This document shows positions 8,982 to 17,526 of a stretch of DNA of 64,000 bases, one piece after another. The stretch spans positions 3,924,550 to 3,988,549 of the forward strand of contig NZ_CP025228.1 of NCBI RefSeq assembly GCF_004102025.1, given 5' to 3'. This stretch comes from Actinomyces qiguomingii. Its GTDB lineage: Bacteria > Actinomycetota > Actinomycetes > Actinomycetales > Actinomycetaceae. The notes below the pieces were generated by a model. It saw only the letters and a program-made list of their open reading frames with translations. It had not been told where the DNA came from and ran no database searches. The position numbers and the translations under genes were made by a program. Numbering within the stretch: the first letter of the stretch is position 1; the number at the start of each line of letters is the position of its first letter.

Positions 8982-10295
8982 TCAGCCGAGCCCGGGCAGG
9001 CCGACCACCTCCCGGGGCCGGTCACTCAGCGCCCGCACGCACGCCCGGTAGGTGAGGGCTACGCACCACACGAAGCCCACCAGCGCCACCTGCACCGGGC
9101 GGGACCAGCCGACGTCGGGCAGCACCAGTACAGCCACACCGGCCGCCACGCACTCGGCGGTGTTGAACAGCACGTCATAGATGGAGAAGGCGCGGCCGCG
9201 GTAGGCGTCGGCGGTGTCGGCCTGGACGATCGTGTCCACGGCGATCTTGGCACCCTGCACGCCCACGCCGAAGATGAAGATGCCCACAATCATCACGGCC
9301 TGCCGGTAGGTGGCCACGACAAGCAGCTGCCCGATGCTGCCGCCGAGCAGGCACATGACGATCCAGGTAGACGGCGCCACTCGCTCATGGGCGATCGGCG
9401 TGAGCACCACCGCCAGGCCATGGCCGGCGACCATCGCACCCATCAGGGTGGCGAAGATGGCGAGCCCCGTGTCGGCATCCTCGGGGGCGGCGAGCAGGTT
9501 GCGGGCGGTCAGGATCATGGTGATCACCTGCATGCCGTATACGAAGCGGTGTAGCGCCATGGTGGTCAGTGCCAGGCCGGGCGTGCCGCGTCGCACCAGG
9601 TAGCGCACCGCGTTTGCCAGGTCACCGGCTGTGGCCGCGAGCGCAACGCCGAGCCCGTCGTCGGCGGGGCGCTCGGGACCCAGCTGTGCGGCGCCAAACC
9701 GGCAGACGACGCCGGCTGCTAACACGTAAAGGACCATTGCGGCCAATAGGCTGGCGGTGTCCTGGGCGGTTCCGGCCGGCAGGGCCAGGCGCAGCACGAA
9801 GCCGATGACGGCGCCCAGGGCCGTGGCCGCACCGCCCAGGGTGGGCACGATCGAGTTAGCAGTCAGCAGGCGCCGGTGATCGATGATCTGCGGCAGCCCG
9901 GCCGACAGCACCGACAGCAGGAAGCGGTTGATGCCCAGCGCCACCAACACGAGCACGTAGATTGCCGGTCCGACACCGGTGGCGCGCAACACCAGCGTGG
10001 TGAGCGCAATGACGCCGGCGCGCAACAGGTTGCCGTACAGGAGGGTCTGGCGGCGGCGCCAGCGGTCGATGAACGGCCCGGTGAAGGGGCCGACGATACT
10101 GAAAGGCAGCAGCATGACCACCAGCGCCACGGCCACGCCCGCGGCGCTGGTCATGTTCTGCGGCTGAAAGAAGAAGAGGGTCGCCAGACCCGCCTGGACC
10201 ATGCCGTCGCCGGTCTGGGAGACCAGCCGGACGCCGAGCAGGTTCCGGAAGGCCGGGACGGAGGCTAGGTCCTTGAGGTCGTCGGTCAGGCGCAT
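8982..10295 (-). CDS. MFS transporter (EntS/MFS_3-like exporter)
   Basis: 437 aa with about 12 hydrophobic segments, normal length for a major facilitator. The start region (FRNLLGVRLVSQTGDGMVQAGL) and the cytoplasmic loop FIDRWRRRQTLL, the family DRxGRR-type loop between helices 2 and 3, resemble the MFS_3/EntS exporters of siderophores and drugs. It appears to be monocistronic. Its last 45 codons are duplicated 2.6 kb away at 6339-6550, which suggests the toxin locus was inserted by an event that copied this 3' end. Confidence 0.82.
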   Translation of the reverse strand: MRLTDDLKDLASVPAFRNLLGVRLVSQTGDGMVQAGLATLFFFQPQNMTSAAGVAVALVVMLLPFSIVGPFTGPFIDRWRRRQTLLYGNLLRAGVIALTTLVLRATGVGPAIYVLVLVALGINRFLLSVLSAGLPQIIDHRRLLTANSIVPTLGGAATALGAVIGFVLRLALPAGTAQDTASLLAAMVLYVLAAGVVCRFGAAQLGPERPADDGLGVALAATAGDLANAVRYLVRRGTPGLALTTMALHRFVYGMQVITMILTARNLLAAPEDADTGLAIFATLMGAMVAGHGLAVVLTPIAHERVAPSTWIVMCLLGGSIGQLLVVATYRQAVMIVGIFIFGVGVQGAKIAVDTIVQADTADAYRGRAFSIYDVLFNTAECVAAGVAVLVLPDVGWSRPVQVALVGFVWCVALTYRACVRALSDRPREVVGLPGLG

Positions 10296-10400
10296 GGGTC
10301 AAGACTTGCGCATGCGGCCTGCGGTGGTGGCGGGTGTCCACTGTGAGATCCGGCGACTCGTGCGGTCCCCGCACTGGCGCGGACGCACCGGTGCCTCCGT

Positions 10401-10482
10401 GCCCCGGTGCGCGGAGCTCCGACCTCGCCGGCGACCCAAAACCAGTCGGCGAGCCGCGCCCCGGTGCGCGGAGCTCCGACCT
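10401..10482. repeat. Two direct copies of a 25-bp GC-rich repeat
   Basis: A 25-bp block beginning GCCCCGGTGCGCGGAGCTCC occurs at 10401-10425 and again at 10458-10482, 57 bp apart, in the gap between the two divergently transcribed MFS genes. The core GGAGCTCC is a palindrome. It could be a regulatory repeat or simply duplicated intergenic sequence. Confidence 0.6.
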
Positions 10483-10543
10483 GCACCGCCTACTCATGCC
10501 GGTTGACAAGCCGCCCCCAGAGGATTAGTCTTCCTGTCATACC

Positions 10544-10555
10544 TACTAAATAGTA
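10544..10555. promoter_or_regulatory. Probable TetR operator before the sugar MFS gene
   Basis: TACTAAATAGTA is a palindrome with perfect 5-bp arms (TACTA-N2-TAGTA), 49 bp before the transporter start codon. The same arms occur at 16440-16451 before the GH42 gene. The TetR gene at 11975-12616 lies between the two sites. Confidence 0.65.
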
Positions 10556-10604
10556 AGTAACTCCCACTGGCGAACACAGCCGTTCGACGAAAGGGCCCGA
10601 GCAT

Positions 10605-11912
10605 ATGGCACAGCAGCCTGCGACACCCACCGAGGAAGACACCTCGGTCCCCTCCAACCTCGCACCCGACACCGGCCTGCCGCTCCAGCGAAGCGCCATG
10701 GTGCGCTTCGGCGCTGGATTCCTCCTGATCTCCATCCTGTGGGCCGTGGGATTGAGCATCATCGCCTCAGTGCTCCTTCCCCAGCGCCTGAAGGACCTGG
10801 GAGTCGACAACCCCGACGCGCTTCTCGGCACCATTAACGCGATCACGGCCGTCGTCTCACTGGTTTCCAATCTGGTCTTCGGCAACTTCTCCGACCGCAC
10901 CCGTTCACGTCTGGGCCGCCGCACCCCCTGGGTGGTCTGGGGAGGCATCATCGGCGGAGTCACGCTCTTCGGCGTCGGCGTCATCGGCAATACGAAACTG
11001 CTCACACTCGACTACTGCCTGTGCATGGTCGGCCTGAACATGATGCTCGCCCCGGCGGTGGCAGTGCTGTCCGACCGCGTGCCGGAGACGATTCGAGGCA
11101 CCATGTCCACCTTCTGGGGTGTGGGCGCAGCGATGGGCTATCCGCTCGGCGCGATCATCGGCGCCTCCTTCATCACCGAAGGCTCGGCCGCAACCTCGGG
11201 CTTCGTGGTCGGCGGCGTCCTCATGGGCATCTCCGGCATCGTCGCCGTGGCGCTGTGGCCCCGCGAGCGCTCCGCCGCAGACCTGCCGCCGGCGGGCCAG
11301 TCTCTGGCCGACCTCGCCCGCTCCTTCATTCCGCCCACCCACGGCGCGAGTGATTTCTACAAGGCCTTCTTCGGTCGCTTCACGATGCTCATCTCCTACC
11401 AGATGATCAACGCCTACCAGCTCTACATCATCCAGGACTATTTGGATCTGTCCGCCGGCCAGGTAGCCTCCACCGTCGCACTCACCAACACGATCATCCT
11501 GGTGGCGAGCTTGGCGGGCGGTTTCCTCGGAGGACCGCTGTCCGACCTGCTGCACCGCCGCAAGGTGCCGGTGGTCATGGCCTCCCTGTGCTTCGCCCTG
11601 GGCGTGGCCATGCCGTGGATCATGCCTACGACGACGGGCATGTACCTGTTCGCCCTGATCGCCGGCTTCGGCTATGCCGTATACGGTTCCGTGGACCAGG
11701 CGCTGAATGTGGACGTGCTGCCCAACCCCGAAACCGCGGGCAAGGATCTGGGCATCCTCAACATGTCCACCACCTTCGGACAGATGTGCGGCCCGATCAT
11801 CACCTCCTTCGTGGTCACCCGCACCGGCAGCTACTCGTTGGTCTTCCCGATCTCCATCGCCTGCGCCGTCATCGGCTGCTTCTCCATCCTGGCCATCCGC
11901 AAGGTGCGCTGA
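10605..11912 (+). CDS. MFS sugar transporter (SLC45/GPH-like)
   Basis: 435 aa with about 12 hydrophobic segments, started at ATG 10605 behind AAAGGG. The helix 2-3 loop NFSDRTRSRLGRRTPW is the hallmark of the SLC45/GPH-type sugar symporters, and a polar N-terminal tail of about 25 residues precedes the first helix. It is followed by a TetR gene in the same direction and then by GH30 and GH42 genes facing it, which together suggest import of a beta-linked glycoside for intracellular hydrolysis. The matching palindrome upstream of both the transporter and GH42 supports joint control. Confidence 0.82.
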   Translation: MAQQPATPTEEDTSVPSNLAPDTGLPLQRSAMVRFGAGFLLISILWAVGLSIIASVLLPQRLKDLGVDNPDALLGTINAITAVVSLVSNLVFGNFSDRTRSRLGRRTPWVVWGGIIGGVTLFGVGVIGNTKLLTLDYCLCMVGLNMMLAPAVAVLSDRVPETIRGTMSTFWGVGAAMGYPLGAIIGASFITEGSAATSGFVVGGVLMGISGIVAVALWPRERSAADLPPAGQSLADLARSFIPPTHGASDFYKAFFGRFTMLISYQMINAYQLYIIQDYLDLSAGQVASTVALTNTIILVASLAGGFLGGPLSDLLHRRKVPVVMASLCFALGVAMPWIMPTTTGMYLFALIAGFGYAVYGSVDQALNVDVLPNPETAGKDLGILNMSTTFGQMCGPIITSFVVTRTGSYSLVFPISIACAVIGCFSILAIRKVR

Positions 11913-11928
11913 ACGCCTCTTCGCCCGC

Positions 11929-11961
11929 GGCCGGTCGGTGCTTTGATTGCGCCGACCGGCC
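11929..11961 (+). terminator. Rho-independent-like hairpin after the MFS gene
   Basis: GGCCGGTCGG and CCGACCGGCC form a perfect 10-bp stem around a 13-nt loop, 16 bp after the transporter stop codon and just before the tetR start. TT follows, but there is no long U-tract. It may reduce read-through into tetR. Confidence 0.55.
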
Positions 11962-11974
11962 TTAGGATCGGGCC

Positions 11975-12616
11975 ATGCCGTCGTCCGCCCCGAGTCGTCA
12001 CCGCCTGTCCGCCGCCGAGCGGCGCGAGCAGATCGTGGAGATCGCCACCGAGCTGGTGGCCAAGCACGGGTTCAACGGATTGTCACTGCAGGAGGTGGCC
12101 GACGCCGTCGGCATCACCCAAGCGGGACTACTGCACTACATCGGCACCAAGAACGGCCTGCTGGAGCTGCTGCTAGACGATCGCTACGACCGCCAGGGCA
12201 CGCCTCAGGACTTCATCGACTCCGGCGACCCGGCCGCAACCCATCCCGATGGCATCAGCCTGCCGGCCTATTTCCGTTACCTGGTGGCCTTCAACGAGGC
12301 CCGGCCGGAGCTGATGGAGCTGTATATGACGCTGGGCGTGGAGGCCACCGACCCGCGCCACCCCGCCTATGAGCGCTTCATCAACCGGCCCGACCAGGTG
12401 TGGGACTACTACTCGACCTTCACCTGGCGTCTGCCGCCCGAGATCGTCGCGGCGGGCGGCTGGAAGACTATGCGGCCGCTGGTGGAAATGGCGATCGAGG
12501 CCATGGACGGCGCACAGATCCGCTTCTTCCGCCGTCCGCCCATCTTGCTGACCGAGGAGTGGGCGCGCTGGGAGACGGTGCTGTTCCCCTCCCCGGTCTG
12601 GGACGACTACCGTTAG
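11975..12616 (+). CDS. TetR-family transcriptional regulator
   Basis: 213 aa. Residues from about 10 to 60 form the TetR DNA-binding domain: RREQIVEIATELVAKHGFNG, LSLQEVADAVGITQAGLLHY. The rest is a helical ligand-binding region typical of TetR_C. It lies directly downstream of the transporter and converges with the GH30/GH42 operon. The shared TACTA-N2-TAGTA palindromes are the obvious targets, and the ligand would then be the imported sugar or a product. Confidence 0.85.
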   Translation: MPSSAPSRHRLSAAERREQIVEIATELVAKHGFNGLSLQEVADAVGITQAGLLHYIGTKNGLLELLLDDRYDRQGTPQDFIDSGDPAATHPDGISLPAYFRYLVAFNEARPELMELYMTLGVEATDPRHPAYERFINRPDQVWDYYSTFTWRLPPEIVAAGGWKTMRPLVEMAIEAMDGAQIRFFRRPPILLTEEWARWETVLFPSPVWDDYR

Positions 12617-12627
12617 CCGGCCACTTT

Positions 12628-12717
12628 GCGTTTTACGACCTTGGGGTACATTCCACGACCCCGGGGGGTCGTAAAACGCACCCCGGGGTCGTAAAACGTC
12701 ACCAAGGTCGTGGAATG
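12628..12717. terminator. Complex inverted-repeat cluster between tetR and the GH30 gene
   Basis: Five related arms occur in 90 bp: GCGTTTTACGACC (12628-12640), CATTCCACGACC (12649-12660), GGTCGTAAAACGC (12667-12679), GGTCGTAAAACG (12687-12698) and GGTCGTGGAATG (12706-12717). CGACCTTGG at 12636-12644 also pairs with CCAAGGTCG at 12702-12710. It sits in the bidirectional terminator position between convergent genes and can fold in several mutually exclusive ways. Confidence 0.55.
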
Positions 12718-12725
12718 CGCACGGC

Positions 12726-14171
12726 TCAGGCCAGCGGCTTGGGGGCCACCTCCACGTGCTCGGCAGGCACCACCACGGTCACCAGGGAGTCGGCCGGGGC
12801 GGTGAAGGACACGTTCTTACCGCCCACGCCCACCACGAACTCCTGCGGGGTGGTCATGTCGTTCTGGGCGGCCACCACCACCGAGCCGTCGGGGTTGTGG
12901 AAGGCCAGCAGGTTCTCATACCCGGTGTAGGACAGCGTAGGTACGAAGCGGGCGCCCGGCTGCACGAAGCCGGACAGGTGCCGCAGCACGTAGTACTCGT
13001 AGGTGAAGCGGCTCTCGCCGGTTTCAGGGTCGACGGTCACCAGGGAGTTCTGGCTCCACCCCCAGCGGGAGACGCCGCCCTCGTCCAGCGCCAGGTTCCA
13101 GTAGTCGTAGACGCAGGCGCCGTTGTTGAAGTAGTGGCGCATCATGGTCCAGGCGTAGCGGGCGTAGCGCCAGTCATTCTTGCCGTCGCCGCACTCCTGC
13201 TCGGACTGGTAGATCTTCAGCTCCGGGTGGTTGTGGTGGATGAAGGGCACGGCCCGCTTGCCGTCCCACTGGAAGCCGACGCCGTCGATGTGCGGACCCA
13301 CCTCAGGATCGGCCAGGACCTTCTCCACCATGGTGTCGTCCGGGCGCTCCATGGTGCCAAAGAAGACCCTCACGCCGCGCCGCTCCATCTGCGGGATCAG
13401 GTGCTTCAGGAAGGCGATCAGCCCCTCCGGAGTCCAGGTGCAGGCGGGGTAGATCTGGGCGGAGTTGAACTCGTTCTGCGGCATGACCATGGAAATGTCG
13501 ATGCCGCGCTCGGCGTAGGCGTCGATGAACTTGCCGAAGTAGCGGGCGTAGGCATCCAGCACCTCCTCACTCAGGATCAGCCCGTCGGTGCCCTCCTCGA
13601 TCTGGTTGTCCGGGGACAGGCCGTTGTCGAAGGCGGTCTGCTCGCTCATGGGGTTGGGTGCGGCGCAGGCGTAGTGTTTGTTGCGCTTGAACCAGGACGG
13701 CGGCCCCCAGGGGGAGGCCCACAGGGTCAGGTCGGGCCGGTGGGCCTTGGCGGCCTGGATGTAGGGCACCAGGGTGGCGTCGTCGTGCTCGACGCTGAAG
13801 TGCTCCAGGGCGAAGTCGCCGTCGACCTCGTCGTAGGAGTACCAGTCGGTGGCGAAGTCGTTGGCCCCCACCGGCATGCGGCACACGGTGAGGTTGGTGC
13901 CGACGCCGGGGGCGAAGACCTGCCGCAACACCTCGCTGCGCTCGGCCTCGGACAGCCGGGACAGCGCCACCCAGCCGAGCTCGTTGAAGCAGACGCCGAA
14001 GCCGTCGATCTCCTGGGCGGGCGCGTCCAGGCGCAGGAAGGCGCCGGGGAAGGTCTGCATCTCCTCAATGGTGACGGGCGTATCCGGGGTGAACCAGGGG
14101 TCGGCCTCGGTGGTGGCGTAGAACTGGAAGCCGTCGGCGGCGGGGGTGTTGGCGGGACTGGTGGCGGTCAT
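12726..14171 (-). CDS. Glycoside hydrolase family 30 (beta-glycosidase)
   Basis: 481 aa from ATG 14171 with GAGAAGGAAC upstream; the frame stays open to 14354 but the added residues are low complexity and overlap the GH42 gene. There is no signal peptide, so it acts in the cytoplasm. The GH30 acid/base glutamate is E234 in MPQNEFNS and the nucleophile is probably E324 in YQSEQECGDG. A beta-sandwich tail follows (LSGFVQPGARFV). GH30 enzymes hydrolyse beta-glucosides, beta-1,6-glucans, beta-xylosides or related substrates; the exact one cannot be read here. It is the second gene of a GH42-GH30 operon. Confidence 0.85.
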   Translation of the reverse strand: MTATSPANTPAADGFQFYATTEADPWFTPDTPVTIEEMQTFPGAFLRLDAPAQEIDGFGVCFNELGWVALSRLSEAERSEVLRQVFAPGVGTNLTVCRMPVGANDFATDWYSYDEVDGDFALEHFSVEHDDATLVPYIQAAKAHRPDLTLWASPWGPPSWFKRNKHYACAAPNPMSEQTAFDNGLSPDNQIEEGTDGLILSEEVLDAYARYFGKFIDAYAERGIDISMVMPQNEFNSAQIYPACTWTPEGLIAFLKHLIPQMERRGVRVFFGTMERPDDTMVEKVLADPEVGPHIDGVGFQWDGKRAVPFIHHNHPELKIYQSEQECGDGKNDWRYARYAWTMMRHYFNNGACVYDYWNLALDEGGVSRWGWSQNSLVTVDPETGESRFTYEYYVLRHLSGFVQPGARFVPTLSYTGYENLLAFHNPDGSVVVAAQNDMTTPQEFVVGVGGKNVSFTAPADSLVTVVVPAEHVEVAPKPLA

Positions 14172-14250
14172 GAGTGTTCCTTCTCGGTGTGGTGGAGTTT
14201 GTTTGCTTCGTTGCAGTTGGTTGAACGGTTTGCCGACGTCGGCGGCCTGC

Positions 14251-16398
14251 TCAGGCCTCGACGGCGAGGACGCCCCAGGCGGGGACGGTGACAGCGGCGC
14301 CGGCCTCCAGGCGAGTGCCCGGAGCGGCGACGGTTCCCAGGACGTCCTCACCACCCTGCGGCAGGGCGATCTCGACGGCGTCGCGGGAGTAGTTCAGGAA
14401 GTAGCTCAACTTCCGGCCGCGGCCGTTGATGCCGCGGCGCACGGTGACAGTGCCGGCCAGGTCCTGCGCCCAGTCGGTCACGCCCGCCCGCTTGGCCACC
14501 AGCCGCAGCACGGCGCGGGTCAGCGCCGGGGCGGTCATGGTGGCCAGATGGGTGATCGAACCGGAGCCGACGGCGCGGGTAGCCACCGCTGGCCCGGACC
14601 AGGCGTGGTGGTCGTAGGTGGCCAGCACCTCCACCTCGGCGTCCCCCTGGAGGGAGGCGGCGTCGACGGGGGTGAGCAGTTCCATGAAGGTGGCGGCGGC
14701 CAGCTCTGTCGGGACTGCCGGACCTGTCGGGTCGGCGACGCCGTCGTCCAGGGCCGCGGCGAGCGCACCCACCGGGCGCAGGGCGACGCCGTCGGGGCGG
14801 GTGAACTGGTCGGTGCCCAGCCCGAGCAGGGCGGAAAGTCCGTGGGGCTGGCGGTCGGTGAAGACCTGCAGGTTCTCGTCGGCGACTCCGGTGCGGAAGG
14901 TGGTGACCAGGTGGCCGCCGCCGGCAACATAGGCGCGTAGGGCGTCGGTGGTGGCCTGCGCGGTGACGTACAGGGCGGGGACGATCAGCATTTCGTAGCG
15001 GGACAGGCGGTCGGCGGAGGTGTCGGCGGGGACGACGTCGACCTCCAGGTTCAGATCGAACAGGGCGTCGTAGACCCAGCGGAAGACGTCGTTGTAGTTG
15101 GCGCCGCCGCCGGCGTACTGGCGGGGGAAACCGGCCTCGAAGCTGAACCACTCCAGGGCGGTGTAGGCCTCGTTGGAGACCATGATGGCCACCCGGTTGT
15201 ACTTGCGCAGGCCGGTGAGCGAGTCGGCGTGGGCGGCCAGTTCGCGGCCGATCGTGACCGCCTCCCGGTAGGTGGGGTTGGGCGTGTAGTCCTGGCTGAG
15301 CAGGCCCTTCCAGTAGGTCTCGAAGGAGTTGTGGATCGAGCCCCAGTGCCAGTACATGACGCCGCAGGCGCCGGAGGCCAGGTGGGAGTACGCCTGCAGG
15401 CGCAGCTGGCCGGGGAAGGGCAGCCAGCCCATCTGCCCCTGTGCCTGCGTCTCGATGACCAGGTAGGGGTCGCCGTCCTTCAGGGAGCGGGAGATGTCGC
15501 CGCCGAAGCCGATCTCCCTGCCGGTGAGTTGATCCTCGCCGGGGTGGTAGATGTCGACGCCGGCCAGGGTGACGGCGTCGGCGGCCCGGAAGTGGTCGAC
15601 GGCGGGCTGGATACCGAAGGAGTAGCCGCGCCACTCGTAGTCGAAGTTGTGGGTGACGAACTGGTCCTCGCGGCGGTACTCGTCGACGATGGCGCGCTGC
15701 CAGGCGAGGAAGTCGGTGACCAGATCGCGGCGGAAGGCGTCGAAGGCGGCCGCCAGGGAGCCGTTGATGGTGCCGGTGACGTCGGGGAAGTCCTCCCAGG
15801 CGCCCACCCGGTTGGACCAGTAGTTCAGGCCGAACGCTGAGTTCATAGCGTTAAGGCCCTCCTGCCCGTCGCCGAAGCGGGCCTTGAGATGGTCGACGAA
15901 GGCGCGCTGGATGTCGGGGTTGGCGGCGTCGTAGTACTTGGTCTCGTTGTCCAGTTGGAAGCCGACCACATGCGCTCGCGGCGCGGTGTGCTCGGCCAGG
16001 GCGCGGATGGCCGCCTCGGCGTAGCGGCGGTAGGCGGGGGCGAGGATGTCCATGTTCTGGCGCGGCCCGTACTTGTTGGGGCCGGCGGCGGTGACGCCTA
16101 GGATCTCGGGGTGGCGGGCGGCCAGCCAGGTGGGGATGGCGGCGGTGGGGGTGCCGATGATGACATCCAGGCCGTGGCGCTGCGCGGCGTCGAGGGCGCG
16201 GTCGACGTGGGTGAAGTCGAAGACGCCGGGGGCGGGGTTCCAGGTTCCCCAGGTGAACTCGGCGATGCGGATCGTGGTGAAGCCTGCCTCCACCATCATC
16301 TGCATGTCGCGCTCAAGCCGGTCGGGGCCCGCGGCGGCGGGGGTGTACTCGTCGTAGTAGGCGGCTCCGAAGATGAGCCGGCCCGAGTGCTGCGTCAT
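14251..16398 (-). CDS. Beta-galactosidase, glycoside hydrolase family 42
   Basis: 715 aa, the usual GH42 length, without a signal peptide. The N-terminal TIM barrel starts FGAAYYDEYTP, with FTWGTWNPAPGVFDF shortly after. Catalytic residues are visible: acid/base E152 in QLDNETKYYD and nucleophile E316 in YLVIETQAQG. A trimerisation-like domain and a C-terminal beta domain (VPAWGVLAVEA) follow. It leads the GH42-GH30 operon, 79 bp upstream of the GH30 start. A TetR-type palindrome lies 42 bp before the start codon. Likely role: cytoplasmic cleavage of a beta-galactoside brought in by the neighbouring transporter. Confidence 0.9.
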   Translation of the reverse strand: MTQHSGRLIFGAAYYDEYTPAAAGPDRLERDMQMMVEAGFTTIRIAEFTWGTWNPAPGVFDFTHVDRALDAAQRHGLDVIIGTPTAAIPTWLAARHPEILGVTAAGPNKYGPRQNMDILAPAYRRYAEAAIRALAEHTAPRAHVVGFQLDNETKYYDAANPDIQRAFVDHLKARFGDGQEGLNAMNSAFGLNYWSNRVGAWEDFPDVTGTINGSLAAAFDAFRRDLVTDFLAWQRAIVDEYRREDQFVTHNFDYEWRGYSFGIQPAVDHFRAADAVTLAGVDIYHPGEDQLTGREIGFGGDISRSLKDGDPYLVIETQAQGQMGWLPFPGQLRLQAYSHLASGACGVMYWHWGSIHNSFETYWKGLLSQDYTPNPTYREAVTIGRELAAHADSLTGLRKYNRVAIMVSNEAYTALEWFSFEAGFPRQYAGGGANYNDVFRWVYDALFDLNLEVDVVPADTSADRLSRYEMLIVPALYVTAQATTDALRAYVAGGGHLVTTFRTGVADENLQVFTDRQPHGLSALLGLGTDQFTRPDGVALRPVGALAAALDDGVADPTGPAVPTELAAATFMELLTPVDAASLQGDAEVEVLATYDHHAWSGPAVATRAVGSGSITHLATMTAPALTRAVLRLVAKRAGVTDWAQDLAGTVTVRRGINGRGRKLSYFLNYSRDAVEIALPQGGEDVLGTVAAPGTRLEAGAAVTVPAWGVLAVEA

Positions 16399-16439
16399 TG
16401 TGCCCTCCTGTGCGGCTCCCTCGCCGCTTATCTAGTGGT

Positions 16440-16451
16440 TACTAGATAGTA
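16440..16451. promoter_or_regulatory. Probable TetR operator before the GH42 gene
   Basis: TACTAGATAGTA has the same TACTA-N2-TAGTA arms as the site at 10544-10555. It overlaps a second perfect inverted repeat, ATCTAGT-N4-ACTAGAT (16430-16447), so the promoter may bind more than one dimer. Confidence 0.65.
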
Positions 16452-16523
16452 GATCAGATGGACGCGGAAGGGAAGGGCATCGCAAGCCGGAGTTCTCCGG
16501 CCATGCCCGAGGAGCCGCCCACA

Positions 16524-16607
16524 GCCCACCGGACCGCCTCCACGGCCCACCGGACCGCCCTCGAAGCCCACCATGCCGCCCTCACGGCCCACCGGACCAC
16601 CTCCACA
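16524..16607. repeat. Four 21-bp tandem repeats
   Basis: Units beginning GCCCACCGGACCGCC start at 16524, 16545, 16566 and 16587, exactly 21 bp apart, with substitutions. Reading through as codons gives a Gly/Val-Gly-Arg pattern on the minus strand, but no gene is supported. There are no unique spacers, so it is not a CRISPR array. The rest of the gap 16452-16781 holds only the hairpin at 16635-16686. Confidence 0.65.
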
Positions 16608-16634
16608 GACTCTCGGCCGCACCCAAGGACAACA

Positions 16635-16686
16635 CTCCGGGCCGGTGGCAGTCACGCCTGAGCGCAACCACACCACCGGCCCGGAG
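16635..16686. terminator. Long perfect inverted repeat
   Basis: CTCCGGGCCGGTGG (16635-16648) is complementary to CCACCGGCCCGGAG (16673-16686), with a 24-nt loop and a following GCCTTTCATTTCATT. It lies between the GH42 promoter and the 3' end of the membrane-protein gene. The loop is long for a simple terminator. Confidence 0.5.
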
Positions 16687-16781
16687 GCCTTTCATTTCAT
16701 TGATCTATAGCAGTATTCAGGGGCTCGGGATCACGGACCACGCATCTTCCCCCTCATCATCAACCACCGGAGTAATCCACG

Positions 16782-17276
16782 TCACTGATCTTGTCGTCGT
16801 GGTTCAACCTGGCGGTCTCGGAAGTAGAAACCCGCCACCGTCGCGATCATGGTCAAGATCGGAGCAGTGAAGGTTACCCAGTCCTGCAGTGACCGCCCGA
16901 AGAACAGCCAACCCACTGCGCCGACCACCACGATGACGATCAGCGTCCCACCCAGCACATATGCCAGCCAACTGCGCATACCTTCGCGCCGGAACTCTAT
17001 GTAGGTCTCCTTATCAATGTTGCCCTCCAAGCGTCCCCCGGCAGGGACCGTGTCAGCCTCATCGATTGGACTCACCTCACCGCCGATGTCCTCTACAGGC
17101 TCACCGGCCTCCGCCGCATCCGGTACGCCGGACCCTGGTACGGGAGGCCGTTCGCGCGGTGGAGGTGTTAGTCGTTCAATTCGTATGCCCTCATAAAGAC
17201 CTCCTTCCGCATGAACGGTTGCCGTCTCATCGATGGCTCCATCCTGGTCGTCCTCGGACCCCATTGATGCGGTCAT
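16782..17276 (-). CDS. Two-span membrane protein, unknown function
   Basis: 164 aa from ATG 17276, preceded by GGGAGGGGGATG; a longer frame to 17375 lacks a good start signal. Residues 1-90 are acidic and proline-rich, with two TVHAEGG/TVPAGG-like phrases. Two hydrophobic helices follow (LAYVLGGTLIVIVVVGAVGW and WVTFTAPILTMIATVAGFYF), and a short basic tail ends in QVEPRRQDQ. I do not recognise the family. The cytoplasmic N-terminus and paired helices suggest a membrane anchor or sensor. Confidence 0.55.
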   Translation of the reverse strand: MTASMGSEDDQDGAIDETATVHAEGGLYEGIRIERLTPPPRERPPVPGSGVPDAAEAGEPVEDIGGEVSPIDEADTVPAGGRLEGNIDKETYIEFRREGMRSWLAYVLGGTLIVIVVVGAVGWLFFGRSLQDWVTFTAPILTMIATVAGFYFRDRQVEPRRQDQ

Positions 17277-17526
17277 TCGTCCATCCCCCTCCCGGAGTAG
17301 CGCTCCCGCGAAGCGATGTGAGCCTACTGACCCACCGTGACGCATACTACAACGATGTGATTTATCTGTCCACACCCTGTACGCTCACGACACCATCAGC
17401 GACCCCCAATGATCCACACAGAAGGCATATCCCATGTGGACATCACCCCCTTCAGGATGTACTATCGTGAACGAAGTGAAGTGCCATGCTGCACGTCCTG
17501 CGGCATGCAAAAGGGAGAGCACCATC

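Noticed and set aside
8496-9554. A 352-aa plus-strand open frame over the membrane-protein and MFS genes
   Set aside because: Spans two oppositely oriented supported genes and shows shadow composition.
12756-14291. A 511-aa plus-strand open frame over the GH30 gene
   Set aside because: It is the antisense of a well-supported GH30 gene, with a repetitive Gly/Val/His composition typical of reverse-complement shadows in GC-rich DNA.
16524-16607. Possible CRISPR array
   Set aside because: The 21-bp units are contiguous with no unique spacers; no cas genes are present anywhere in the window.
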